Source: a virus. Taken from it: a DNA stretch of 40,961 nucleotides. The notes beneath the pieces were generated by a model. That model was given only the letters and a program-made list of their open reading frames with translations, was not told where the DNA came from and ran no database searches. The position numbers were made by a program, and so were the translations under genes. The DNA is taken from IMG/VR virus record IMGVR_UViG_3300013120_000185, positions 1 through 40,961 of that record; one strand, 5' to 3'. Below, one piece after another: positions 21,517-29,174 of this stretch. The first letter of the stretch is position 1, and the number at the start of each line of letters is the position of its first letter.

Positions 21517-21544
21517 AAGTCTTTAAAAAGTATTTAAACCCAAC

Positions 21545-21562
21545 ACCCCCTCGGCAGGGGGT
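21545..21562 (+). other. GC-rich hairpin upstream of deoxyribosyltransferase gene
   Basis: ACCCCCT (21545-21551) pairs with AGGGGGT (21556-21562) around CGGC; AACAC (21542-21546) and GTGTT (21567-21571) offer a competing outer pairing. A weak T-rich stretch (TGTTTT) follows 5 bases later. It may be an imperfect terminator after the primase gene or an RNA-processing or stability element; not decidable. Confidence 0.5.
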
Positions 21563-21601
21563 ACACGTGTTTTGAAATAAACGCAGAAAATGGGGTTCAA
21601 A

Positions 21602-22078
21602 ATGAAAGTATATTTAGCTGGTTATATTCAAGGAACTAAGCTAGACGAATGTTTGGCTTGGAGAAGGAAGATTAGAGAACACTTTGACCACAACACCAAA
21701 TGGCAGGGAGAGATATCGTTCTTAGACCCTCTTAATGGCAAGAACTTTGGTAGTATTACTCCTGATGGATTGAAATCTGACATCCCTGGAAAAGCTCTGG
21801 TGCATAGAGACCACAAGCACGTTATGGAGAGCGACCTACTGATAGCTAATATGAGCACCTTTGGAGAGACAAGTCGTCCTATCACTGGAACTATCTACGA
21901 ATTAGCTTGGGCTTGGCAAGCAGAGAAACCTACTATCGTTATAACGGAAGAAGATAACTACAAATGTCATCCGTTCATTATAGATACAGCATCTATAATA
22001 GTATCTTCAGTAGAGGAGTTGTTAGAGAAGAAATATATTAACTATTTCTACAAAGGAGGAGTCAGTGCCGTATATTAA
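21602..22078 (+). CDS. Nucleoside 2-deoxyribosyltransferase-like protein
   Basis: A 158-residue protein of the PF05014 type: MKVYLAGYIQG opening, SDLLIANMSTFG with D78, and GTIYELAWAWQAEKPTI with the probable nucleophile E100. These enzymes move deoxyribose between bases, or hydrolyse nucleotides in the DNPH1 branch. ATG 21602 is used because it aligns with the family N-terminus; an in-frame ATG at 21590 has no better leader. It fits the nucleotide-salvage or modified-nucleotide theme of the window. Confidence 0.75.
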   Translation: MKVYLAGYIQGTKLDECLAWRRKIREHFDHNTKWQGEISFLDPLNGKNFGSITPDGLKSDIPGKALVHRDHKHVMESDLLIANMSTFGETSRPITGTIYELAWAWQAEKPTIVITEEDNYKCHPFIIDTASIIVSSVEELLEKKYINYFYKGGVSAVY

Positions 22079-22313
22079 AGATGAGAATGGTAAGAGGGAA
22101 GACCCTTCTCTTGAGACTCCAGGCGAATTAAATTACATCATCTGTAAGATATGTCTTGAGTATGAGGAACATCACATGAAAGAGGGGAAAGAGTCGTACA
22201 AGCTTCATAATGAGATAATGGGTGTACTGGAGTGTGCGAAGCTGGAATGGTATCGCAGAAAAGTAGCTCCATATGAAGACAAAAAAATTGAGGAGAACGG
22301 TGATATATTTTAA
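22065..22313 (+). CDS. Conserved phage protein (MPYIK...GVLECAKLEWYRR type)
   Basis: An 82-residue protein starting at GTG 22065, eight bases after AAAGGAGG. The sequence follows a highly conserved small phage family: PGELNY near residue 20 and NEIMGVLECAKLEWYRRKVAPYEDKKIEENGD at the C-terminus. Common in T4-like and other large phages, function unknown. Overlaps the previous gene by 14 bases. Confidence 0.75.
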   Translation: MPYIKDENGKREDPSLETPGELNYIICKICLEYEEHHMKEGKESYKLHNEIMGVLECAKLEWYRRKVAPYEDKKIEENGDIF

Positions 22314-22399
22314 TGGAAGCAGTATTTCTGCTTGGTTTTATGGCAGGTCTATTTATAGGAATAATACTATCCGCTATGGTGTATAGGAAAAAGAGATGA
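22313..22399 (+). CDS. Single-span membrane peptide
   Basis: A 28-residue ORF overlapping the previous stop by one base (TAATG). Nearly all hydrophobic (residues 3-24), then YRKKR. Its stop overlaps the next start, ATGA at 22396. Translation is supported only by the coupling and charge pattern. Confidence 0.4.
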   Translation: MEAVFLLGFMAGLFIGIILSAMVYRKKR

Positions 22400-22482
22400 C
22401 CTTCATATTAGCTATCATAGGTTGGTTTATAGAGCCAGAGTTGTGGTGGCTGTGGTTATTATTTATATTTTTGGGGGATTAA
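22396..22482 (+). CDS. Single-span membrane peptide
   Basis: A 28-residue ORF coupled to the previous one (ATGA). Hydrophobic with five Trp residues (GWFIEPELWWLWLLFIFLGD). It lies one base before the next gene's start. Might be a small membrane peptide; support is weak. Confidence 0.35.
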   Translation: MTFILAIIGWFIEPELWWLWLLFIFLGD

Positions 22483-22483
22483 A

Positions 22484-22711
22484 ATGATACGATATCCAGA
22501 AAGATTTTTAGAACTACCTGAAAAGGATAAATTCCAAAGAATCTATGCCTTTGATATGATTCTTCGTCATTTACATAAGAACAAGAACGACCCAAGAAAG
22601 AGAGAACGAGAAAGAACTAAAGTAGCATTGAAAAGAATCAATAAATGGATTGCGTTAGCAAGGAAAGAATATGCAAAACTTAGTGAAGAAGGCTTTACAG
22701 AAGGAAATTAA
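22484..22711 (+). CDS. Basic helical protein, hypothetical
   Basis: A 75-residue protein with a Lys/Arg-rich centre (KNKNDPRKRERERTK). GGGGGATTAAA precedes the ATG. It overlaps the acyl carrier protein gene by 41 bases in another frame, a longer overlap than elsewhere. No family recognised. Confidence 0.5.
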   Translation: MIRYPERFLELPEKDKFQRIYAFDMILRHLHKNKNDPRKRERERTKVALKRINKWIALARKEYAKLSEEGFTEGN

Positions 22712-22907
22712 GGAGAGATATGACCAAGATGTTACTGTTAAAGATACTGATAATCTTGAGCTTGACTTGGGGCTTGATTCTCTTGATAGGGTAGAGATAT
22801 GGTTAGGGTTAGAGGAAAGATTCAAGATAAACATTCCCGAAGACGAAGCTAAGAAGATGCTTACTGTTAAGGACTGTATTAGATTGGTTGAAAAATATAA
22901 GAAATGA
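22671..22907 (+). CDS. acpP: Acyl carrier protein
   Basis: A 78-residue acidic four-helix protein with the phosphopantetheine attachment motif GLDSLDRVE (S37) and the typical ending TVKDCIRLVEKYKK. Length is that of bacterial AcpP. The holo form would carry acyl groups on a thioester. A free ACP in a phage is uncommon; it might donate an acyl group to a modification pathway or mimic host ACP. No ACP synthase or acyltransferase is seen nearby. The ATG lies within the end of the previous gene, with GAAAGAAT ahead, a modest ribosome-binding site. Confidence 0.85.
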   Translation: MQNLVKKALQKEIKERYDQDVTVKDTDNLELDLGLDSLDRVEIWLGLEERFKINIPEDEAKKMLTVKDCIRLVEKYKK

Positions 22908-23194
22908 AGGAGATAATAAAGTTATTCTGCTTAATCTTGGTTACAGTTTTTCTGTTTGTTCAATTGGGGAGAGGAGAAACTATGAAAGTACAGTACTACG
23001 AATGTGATATGTGTGGTAACAAAAGTGCAAGCGTTAGAGTATTGATGGCTACAAAGCTGGAGACGCACGGGATGGGGCAGAATCTCGATACCTCAGATTT
23101 CCACACAGAGGTATGTGGTCGGTGTTTTACAGCGGTCAAGATTGTGGTAGAGGCTATGTGCAGAAAACAAGAGAATGCAAATGAGAATAAGTAA
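22904..23194 (+). CDS. Zinc-ribbon protein with two possible starts
   Basis: The full ORF is 96 residues: ATG 22904 is coupled to the ACP stop (ATGA) and gives a hydrophobic N-terminus (residues 5-21) that could be a signal anchor. An in-frame ATG at 22982 has a much stronger site (GGGGAGAGGAGAAACT) and gives a 70-residue soluble zinc ribbon with CDMC and CGRC. Either two forms are made or the real gene is the shorter one. Function unknown. Confidence 0.6.
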   Translation: MKEIIKLFCLILVTVFLFVQLGRGETMKVQYYECDMCGNKSASVRVLMATKLETHGMGQNLDTSDFHTEVCGRCFTAVKIVVEAMCRKQENANENK

Positions 23195-23336
23195 AGACCT
23201 AAATACAAACATGACAATAGCTGTTTGGGAGACCAAGAAAGCTAAACATATCATAGTAGAGATATCCCCTACCCACGTAGTCAAGGTAAGGATAGACAAA
23301 AGGAAAGACGATGGAAAAAGTAAGACAAAGGGGTAA
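23181..23336 (+). CDS. Small basic protein, hypothetical
   Basis: A 51-residue ORF overlapping the previous gene by 14 bases; a beta-rich core (IAVWETKKAKHIIVEISPTH) and a basic tail (KRKDDGKSKTKG). The ribosome-binding site is weak. No family recognised. Confidence 0.45.
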   Translation: MRISKDLNTNMTIAVWETKKAKHIIVEISPTHVVKVRIDKRKDDGKSKTKG

Positions 23337-23544
23337 AAGGTTACACGGTGGTTGTAGTGATAGGAAGAAGGCTAACTATGCTGCTCATCCAGCGATACAA
23401 GAGAAGCATAAGAAGGATAAGATGAAGCGTATATGTCGAAGACTGGAAAAAGCCAGCAAGAAAAAAGGTCGTAATTATAAGTATAAAATAGCGACTGTGC
23501 GACCTAAAGGGATTGAAATATTTAACATCGTGAGGGCATCTTGA
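23311..23544 (+). CDS. Basic hypothetical protein
   Basis: A 77-residue, very basic protein (KKDKMKRICRRLEKASKKKGRNYKYK) likely to bind nucleic acid by charge. ATG 23311 overlaps the previous gene by 26 bases; AGGAAAGACG is just ahead. Its stop overlaps the TTG start of the metallophosphoesterase. Confidence 0.55.
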   Translation: MEKVRQRGKRLHGGCSDRKKANYAAHPAIQEKHKKDKMKRICRRLEKASKKKGRNYKYKIATVRPKGIEIFNIVRAS

Positions 23545-24104
23545 AAACTTGGTTCACTGGCGATAGACACTTTGGTCATGCTAATATCATATCTTATTGC
23601 GAAAGACCTTTCAAGGATGTTAATGATATGAACAAAACTATGATTAGAAAACATAATGAAAGAGTCAAAGCTGAAGATACTGTTTTTGATTTGGGAGACT
23701 TCTGTTTCCGTAATAGTAGAGGGGGCAAAGTAGGGGAGGGAACTACCCACAAAGCTGACTATTATGAGAAACAACTTAATGGATATCGGGTCAAGATAAA
23801 AGGAAATCACGATAAGAATAATACTGTTAAGACTCATATAGAGAAAGTGATAATCAAATACGGGGGGAAACAAATCGTTTTAGTTCATAATCCAATACAT
23901 GCGGATAGTAATTATGAGCTGAATTTCGTAGGACATGTTCATGAGAAGTGGAAGTTCAGAACGTTAGGACAATCTTCTTATATGATTAATGTGGGAGTAG
24001 ATGTATGGGACTTCAGACCAGTGAGTTTTGAGGAGATTATGAAGGAGTTCACTCGGTGGAAGAAAGGAATCAACGAAGCACAGGAGCGAAACAGTGGACC
24101 CTAA
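23541..24104 (+). CDS. Calcineurin-like metallophosphoesterase
   Basis: A 187-residue protein with the five phosphoesterase motifs: D8-x-H10 (GDRHFGH), LGDF (D53), GNHD (N89, H90), LVHNP (H116) and GHVHEKW (H132, H134). The compact form and C-terminal NVGVDVWDFRPVSFEE resemble small phage/bacterial YfcE-like or 2',3'-phosphodiesterases of the GNHD/GHxH class. TTG 23541 is used as start because the family begins right there and it overlaps the upstream TGA. Substrate unknown (cyclic or nucleotide phosphate). Confidence 0.85.
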   Translation: MKTWFTGDRHFGHANIISYCERPFKDVNDMNKTMIRKHNERVKAEDTVFDLGDFCFRNSRGGKVGEGTTHKADYYEKQLNGYRVKIKGNHDKNNTVKTHIEKVIIKYGGKQIVLVHNPIHADSNYELNFVGHVHEKWKFRTLGQSSYMINVGVDVWDFRPVSFEEIMKEFTRWKKGINEAQERNSGP

Positions 24105-24129
24105 AGACAAATTAAAAGGTGAAACTAAG

Positions 24130-24384
24130 ATGAAAACTTCTGCCAAAGAGAGGCGGAAGAAATTGGACAGAGCTTTTGATAAGAATATGTACAGAAAATC
24201 AGGGAAAAAACGGTGGAAGTTTTATCAATCAGGTGTAGGGGAACGGAAACCCCTTATATGCGAAGGTTGCAAGGAACGGATATATAAAGCCAGAGTTATA
24301 GATAGCAAAGATTGGTGCGACAAATGTCTGGCTGAAGGGAAACATGAAAATCCACAAGAGCATAATCAAGAAAGCGTTCAATAA
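24130..24384 (+). CDS. Basic zinc-ribbon protein, hypothetical
   Basis: An 84-residue protein starting at ATG 24130 after AAAAGGTGAAACTAAG; a GTG at 24094 is less well supported. N-terminal half very basic (KERRKKLDRAFDKN, KSGKKRWK), then CEGC and CDKC forming a zinc ribbon. It overlaps the resolvase gene by 41 bases. Confidence 0.6.
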   Translation: MKTSAKERRKKLDRAFDKNMYRKSGKKRWKFYQSGVGERKPLICEGCKERIYKARVIDSKDWCDKCLAEGKHENPQEHNQESVQ

Positions 24385-24871
24385 GAAAATAGTACCTTTG
24401 ACACGCTGTATAGGTCTTGATATTGCTAGCAGAACAGGGTGGTGCAGAATAACGACGGGATTTAATTCAGCTTCGCATCTCAAAATAGATTATGGATTTA
24501 TAGATGTTCAAACAACTGATAAATATTTTAAATACAACCGCTATATCGAAGCATTTACTAATTTGATATTTGTAGGAGACAAAGTAATCATAGAGGAATC
24601 TTTCTACGGCAGAAATGTTAAGGGATTTCAGATGTTGTCAAGGTTGGGAGGGTTTGCTTATAGTTTGTCTCATTTGAAAGGAATCAAAGAGAAGTCCTTT
24701 ATCTTGGCAACCACAGCCAGAAAGAACTTAGGTTTCAAAGGTAACGTTAAGAAACAAGAAGTACATAAACAATTCAAGGATAGAACTGGAATAGATTTAA
24801 AAGATGAAGACGTTATAGATGCCTTCATTCTAGCTCTAAACGGAATATTGGAGACTAATACCTTACAATGA
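24344..24871 (+). CDS. RuvC-like Holliday-junction resolvase
   Basis: A 175-residue RNase-H-fold protein with GLDIASRTGW (D26), IIEESFYGRN (E84/E85) and DEDVIDAFILAL (D156, D159), the acidic tetrad of RuvC. These enzymes cut four-way DNA junctions symmetrically. It overlaps recA by four bases. Together with RuvB it makes an incomplete RuvABC set with no RuvA. Confidence 0.8.
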   Translation: MKIHKSIIKKAFNKKIVPLTRCIGLDIASRTGWCRITTGFNSASHLKIDYGFIDVQTTDKYFKYNRYIEAFTNLIFVGDKVIIEESFYGRNVKGFQMLSRLGGFAYSLSHLKGIKEKSFILATTARKNLGFKGNVKKQEVHKQFKDRTGIDLKDEDVIDAFILALNGILETNTLQ

Positions 24872-25815
24872 AGAAATTAGAACAACTACAAAAAGAACTA
24901 GCGAAGGAAGGTTATATAGTTAAGAAAGCTTCAGAGTTGCAGAGCGGTGAGAAAATTAGAACTGGGATATTCTCTTTGGACTACGTGCTAGGAGGCGGTA
25001 TCAGCACCGACGAGGGAGGTCATAGGATAGAGTTCTTTGGAGCAGAATCCTCTGGGAAAACTACATTTGCTCTTTATGTCATAAAGAAATATCAACAGTT
25101 AGGTAAAGCTTGTGCGTTTATGGATGCAGAGATGGCTTACGATAAAGATTGGGGAGAACAAATAGGAGTAGATAATCAAAACCTTTTGATAATTCAGCCT
25201 GACTCTCTGGAAGAAGCGGGAGATTTATTTGTAAAGATTATACCTCAAGTAGATTTGTTAGTAATAGACAGTATAGTCGGCTTGATACCTGCTGGGGAAG
25301 CAGAAAGAGAAACAGAGAAAGTTCAAGTAGCATTAGGGGCAAGAATAAACTCCCTTATTACTAGAAAAATCTATCACGCTGTCGCCAGTAAACCTATTAC
25401 TCTTATATTTATCAATCAACTTAGAGAGAAGGTAGGGGTTATGTATGGAAACCCTTATACTACTGCTGGAGGTCACGCTTTGAAGCATATGTACAATACC
25501 CGTATAGAGTTCAGGGCTGGGAAACCTATCAAAGAGAAAGAGGAGAAGATAGGGATAGAGATTAATATGAATTGCGTTAAGAATAAGAAAGGGAAACCTT
25601 TCCATAAAGCTCAAGTGGACTTCTATTTAAACAGCCACTTAGACAATAAGAAATCTCTTTTCTATGCTGGTATTAGATTTGGAGTTATAGAACGTAGCGG
25701 AAATACTTACAGTTTCAAAGATGCCAAGGTCGTAGGACAAGAGGCTTTTATGGAAGAAATTAAAGCTGAAACCTGGGATAAAATAGAAGGTGAAATATGG
25801 GAGCGAATGAAGTAG
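24868..25815 (+). CDS. recA: RecA-family recombinase
   Basis: A 315-residue protein with Walker A GAESSGKT (58-65), a VDLLVIDSI Walker B, the FINQLREKVGVMYGNP loop L2 region and TTAGGHALKHMYNTRIEFR, all typical of bacterial RecA. The N-terminal domain is shorter than in bacterial RecA and the acidic C-terminal tail is reduced. It forms a nucleoprotein filament for strand exchange. The gene sits between the RuvC-like resolvase and a possible accessory protein, forming a recombination block. Confidence 0.92.
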   Translation: MKKLEQLQKELAKEGYIVKKASELQSGEKIRTGIFSLDYVLGGGISTDEGGHRIEFFGAESSGKTTFALYVIKKYQQLGKACAFMDAEMAYDKDWGEQIGVDNQNLLIIQPDSLEEAGDLFVKIIPQVDLLVIDSIVGLIPAGEAERETEKVQVALGARINSLITRKIYHAVASKPITLIFINQLREKVGVMYGNPYTTAGGHALKHMYNTRIEFRAGKPIKEKEEKIGIEINMNCVKNKKGKPFHKAQVDFYLNSHLDNKKSLFYAGIRFGVIERSGNTYSFKDAKVVGQEAFMEEIKAETWDKIEGEIWERMK

Positions 25816-26141
25816 GGATGAAAGTATTGACATACGACCCAAGGAAGAATAAACTTGTATTCGCAGGCTATACTAAGGGAGATACCTTTGTTAAGGAAGT
25901 TACTGCGAAACATTTTATGAAAGTAGAACAAGGTTATGGTATTCAAGAGGATGTAATTCAAAAGCTGATGAAAATAGAGTGCAAAACTATAAGGATAGAA
26001 ACTCCCGCAGGAGCATATGAGACAGCCTTCTCAGATTGGCTAGGAATATCTCCCAAAGATTACGGAAACGGGATGCAAAGATTCAAAGCTCTGAAGACGA
26101 TGTGGAAGGTCGGGAAATCTAAACAGAATAAATTATTGTGA
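25797..26141 (+). CDS. RecA-linked hypothetical protein
   Basis: A 114-residue protein overlapping recA by 19 bases; ATG 25797 follows AGAAGGTGAAAT, though ATG 25818 is possible. A beta-rich N-terminus (KVLTYDPRKNKLVFAGYTKGDTF) and a basic C-terminus ending KQNKLL, like the last residues of the 5' nuclease. It may interact with the clamp or RecA (inference). No family recognised. Confidence 0.6.
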   Translation: MGANEVGMKVLTYDPRKNKLVFAGYTKGDTFVKEVTAKHFMKVEQGYGIQEDVIQKLMKIECKTIRIETPAGAYETAFSDWLGISPKDYGNGMQRFKALKTMWKVGKSKQNKLL

Positions 26142-26148
26142 GGGAGAA

Positions 26149-26598
26149 ATGGACTTTAAGGAAATAGAAAAAATGTTTGAAAACGAAGAACAACTAGGCA
26201 AATTGTTGCAGAGTTATTCAGAGGTATTCGACAAAATAGATTACTATCAAGACTTGTTTCAAAACGGAGCGATAGATACGCCAGGCGAAACTGATAAGAT
26301 TATGAAAGAACTGACGGGCATTTTCATGAGTATCTCTATCATAGCTACTATTGCTGATAGCGAGAAGACTAATAGAGAGAGTAGAAAATACAACACGTTA
26401 AGAATGGAAGCTTCAAATCGGGGAGAAAAACCTGTTGTTGCTCAATTAGATAGAGAAGCTAGTGCGTTTGTAGCTCCTTATCGTAAGATTAGAAATATAT
26501 TTCAAGCGTACAGAGACGTATGCGACAGAGCTATCTCGGTGTGTCAGAGTAGTTTACGCTTCATGGACAAAGAAAAAAGAAGTTCAGGGAACGCATGA
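26149..26598 (+). CDS. Possible recombination mediator-type protein
   Basis: A 149-residue helical protein (YNTLRMEASNRG...AFVAPYRKIRNIFQAYRDVCDRAISVCQSSLRFMDKE). The pattern of a central R-x-E segment followed by long C-terminal helices ending in Q-S-x-L-[RK] recalls UvsY-like and other phage recombination accessory proteins, and it lies between recA and the DNA polymerase. The similarity is only structural, so the call stays tentative. GTGAGGGAGAA precedes the ATG. Confidence 0.5.
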   Translation: MDFKEIEKMFENEEQLGKLLQSYSEVFDKIDYYQDLFQNGAIDTPGETDKIMKELTGIFMSISIIATIADSEKTNRESRKYNTLRMEASNRGEKPVVAQLDREASAFVAPYRKIRNIFQAYRDVCDRAISVCQSSLRFMDKEKRSSGNA

Positions 26599-28718
26599 GA
26601 TTACAGAATATCCATAATCAGAAAAGAAAAGTTTATTTGTTTGAGAGACGTGAGGACGGAGAGTTGGATATCACGGAAGATACTTCTTTCTACCCTTATT
26701 TTTACGCTAGAAGCTCTGAAGGAGAGTTTGATACCTATGACGGATATAAAGCTAAGAAAATGTTGTGTGCCGAACCTAGAGAAGTGGCTCAAAAACGAGG
26801 GTCGGATAGTTACGAGGCTGACGTGCTGTATACCAAGAGATTCATCATAGATAACGTGGAAGATATCCAAAGGAGCGATACTAAATATATCTTCTTTGAT
26901 ATAGAGATTCAAGCAACCGATATGCCTAACCCTGAAGAAGCTAAAGACCCTGTGTCTTGTATCACTACATATAACTCTTACACCAAGGAATATAAGACCT
27001 GGTTTCTACCCGAATGGGAGTCTGAATACAAAATGGTAGAAAGTTTCATTAGCTATATAGGTATAGAACAGCCTGACCTATTACTGGCGTGGAATGTCGC
27101 TTTTGATTACACTTATTTGTATACCAGAAACCCAGACTTCGCCAAGAAGATTAGCCCAGTACATCAGACTCGCTTTGGAGTGGTGGATAAAGTTTACTAT
27201 CCTGCGGGCATAAGTATACTGGATTATCTAGCGTTGTTCAAGAAGATATACATGAGAGAACAATCCTACACCTTAGATAAAGTAGCTCAAAAACATTTGG
27301 ACGAAGAAGCTTGGAAAGAAACAAAGTTTGGAGAACTGACCGAGACAGTTAAGAGGAAGAATATAAATGACGTTAAGCGAATGGTAAAACTGGAGACCAA
27401 ATATAGAATGCTGGAGTATTATGATGAGATTAGGAGATTCTCTAGATGTCTTTGGGAAGACCTAACAGCTAACTCTAAGATATTAGATATGATAGTGTTA
27501 AGAGAAGCAAGGAATAGAAAATTAGTTTTGCCTAACAAAAGTAAGGAGCGTACAGATAAAGATTTACAAGGAGCGTACAGAAGAGCTGATACAGGAGTCT
27601 ATTATGATGTGTACAAAGCTGACGTGGCAAGTATGTATCCTAACCAGTTAATAAACTTTTGCCTAGACGCTACGAATATAAAGAAAGGGGCTGAAGTTAA
27701 TACTATCAATATAAACAACGTGTGGGTAAAACAGAATCCAGATGCCCTATTACCTCATCTTTCTAAGAGCTTAATCAATCAAAAGAATGAGATTAAGAAC
27801 CAAATGAGTACTGCTAGCAAAGAAGATTATGATAGAATCAAAAGCCGATACGACGCTATAAAAGGCTTGGTCAACTCTCTATATGGAGTTATGGCTTTCC
27901 CTACATTCCGTTTGTATAACTTTGAGATAGCCTCTACTATAACTTATCTATCCAGAACTCTGTTGATGTATGTAGAAGAAGCTTTGAAGAATATGAATTT
28001 TCTGGTACACTATACGGATACTGATGCCTTAATGTACGAGGCTGAAGAGGACGAAACCGAGCTATTGAATAAACTCGTAACCGACTGGGCGATAGAGAGT
28101 TACGGAAAAGAAGAGATAGATATTACCTTTGAGAGCGAAGGCATGTTTACTAAGATATTGATACTGGGGAAGTGTCACTATTATGGTATCTTGAAGACCA
28201 CCAAAGGTGAGAAGAAAGAGATTAAAGGTATGGAGATAAAGAGAAGTTCTAGCAGTAAGTATGAAGCTTACTTCCAAGAAGAACTTATTAAAAGAATTTT
28301 AAATAAAGACGATAAAGAGGTAATCATAAAGTGGGTGAAGAGCGAGACAGACCGACTGAAAACATTGCCTCTGTTTGATATCTCGTTTCCTTGTAAGATT
28401 TCTAATCGGGTATACAAGAACGAGCCTATCTTTGTACGAGCTTACAACAACACCAGGCAGTTTGTAAAAGAATTTAAACTTAGCAAGGGAGAGTTGTTTC
28501 GTTACATTTACGTTAATAGAATGGGGAGAGATAAGAACGGCAAACCCATTAACGTTCTAGCTATAAGTGAGAAACACTCTGTCAATATAAATAGAGATGA
28601 TGTTGATTGGGATGAAATGATACGAAGAAATATCGTATCAAAGTCCAATACTATCTTTGACGTACTCAATTGGGGAAGTATAGAGCTTATGTTAAGTAAC
28701 CAAACTACTTTATTTTAG
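26595..28718 (+). CDS. Family B DNA polymerase
   Basis: A 707-residue polymerase with proofreading motifs Exo I FDIEI (101-105) and Exo II NVAFDY (167-172, D171), and palm motifs A DVASMYPN (343-350), B KGLVNSLYG (423-431) and C YTDTDAL (473-479). Exo III should read Y-x3-D; here it appears as K-x3-D (K255, D259), so proofreading may be altered. The last residues, NQTTLF, resemble a sliding-clamp-binding peptide. No TPR protein-priming insert is obvious, which fits clamp-dependent replication. Start overlaps the previous gene (ATGA). Confidence 0.92.
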   Translation: MRLQNIHNQKRKVYLFERREDGELDITEDTSFYPYFYARSSEGEFDTYDGYKAKKMLCAEPREVAQKRGSDSYEADVLYTKRFIIDNVEDIQRSDTKYIFFDIEIQATDMPNPEEAKDPVSCITTYNSYTKEYKTWFLPEWESEYKMVESFISYIGIEQPDLLLAWNVAFDYTYLYTRNPDFAKKISPVHQTRFGVVDKVYYPAGISILDYLALFKKIYMREQSYTLDKVAQKHLDEEAWKETKFGELTETVKRKNINDVKRMVKLETKYRMLEYYDEIRRFSRCLWEDLTANSKILDMIVLREARNRKLVLPNKSKERTDKDLQGAYRRADTGVYYDVYKADVASMYPNQLINFCLDATNIKKGAEVNTININNVWVKQNPDALLPHLSKSLINQKNEIKNQMSTASKEDYDRIKSRYDAIKGLVNSLYGVMAFPTFRLYNFEIASTITYLSRTLLMYVEEALKNMNFLVHYTDTDALMYEAEEDETELLNKLVTDWAIESYGKEEIDITFESEGMFTKILILGKCHYYGILKTTKGEKKEIKGMEIKRSSSSKYEAYFQEELIKRILNKDDKEVIIKWVKSETDRLKTLPLFDISFPCKISNRVYKNEPIFVRAYNNTRQFVKEFKLSKGELFRYIYVNRMGRDKNGKPINVLAISEKHSVNINRDDVDWDEMIRRNIVSKSNTIFDVLNWGSIELMLSNQTTLF

Positions 28719-28730
28719 AAAGGGGGGAGA

Positions 28731-28940
28731 ATGTATTACGTTACTATCGTGCATAAAGAAACACAGTCCGTGGATATAGTTGAAGTAGAAAAGAAGCAAG
28801 ATATTTCTAATTTATTGATGCACGTAGATGACCAGTATGAGGTATTGAAGGTTGAAAAGGTTACGATGACGATAGAAAAAGATTATAAGCAGTACTGTAA
28901 AAAGAATATAAATTTGGAAACAGGTTTAAAGGAGGAATAA
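28731..28940 (+). CDS. Small acidic protein, hypothetical
   Basis: A 69-residue ORF behind AAAGGGGGGAGA. A beta-alpha-beta layout (YYVTIVHKETQSVDIVEVEKK ... YEVLKVEKVTMTIEKDY), with no known family. It directly follows the DNA polymerase gene. Confidence 0.6.
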   Translation: MYYVTIVHKETQSVDIVEVEKKQDISNLLMHVDDQYEVLKVEKVTMTIEKDYKQYCKKNINLETGLKEE

Positions 28941-29174
28941 ATGATTAGCACAGTAGATTTATATAAAGAGATTAAGATTATGGAAGATGCGGTTAAGAAG
29001 GAAAAGGATGATTTCAAGAAGGCATCACTGAAAGCTCAAATCCTTAATTTGAAGCTTCTCCACAACATTAGGACAAACACAGTTAAAGTTATGGAACACT
29101 TCCAGATAGAAAAGGTTAAACCGAAGAAGACGGAAGATGTTGCCAATGAAGCCCCAGCGACAGCAAAGGAATAA
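28941..29174 (+). CDS. Coiled-coil protein, hypothetical
   Basis: A 77-residue protein beginning directly after the previous stop, with AAAGGAGGAATAA as its site. A long helix (IKIMEDAVKKEKDDFKKASLKAQILNLKLL) is followed by a Lys-Pro and Ala-rich tail. Overlaps the nuclease gene by 29 bases. Confidence 0.6.
   Translation: MISTVDLYKEIKIMEDAVKKEKDDFKKASLKAQILNLKLLHNIRTNTVKVMEHFQIEKVKPKKTEDVANEAPATAKE

Noticed and set aside
24094-24129. GTG start adding 12 residues to the 24130 gene
   Set aside because: No good ribosome-binding site, while ATG 24130 has AAAAGGTGA at normal distance.
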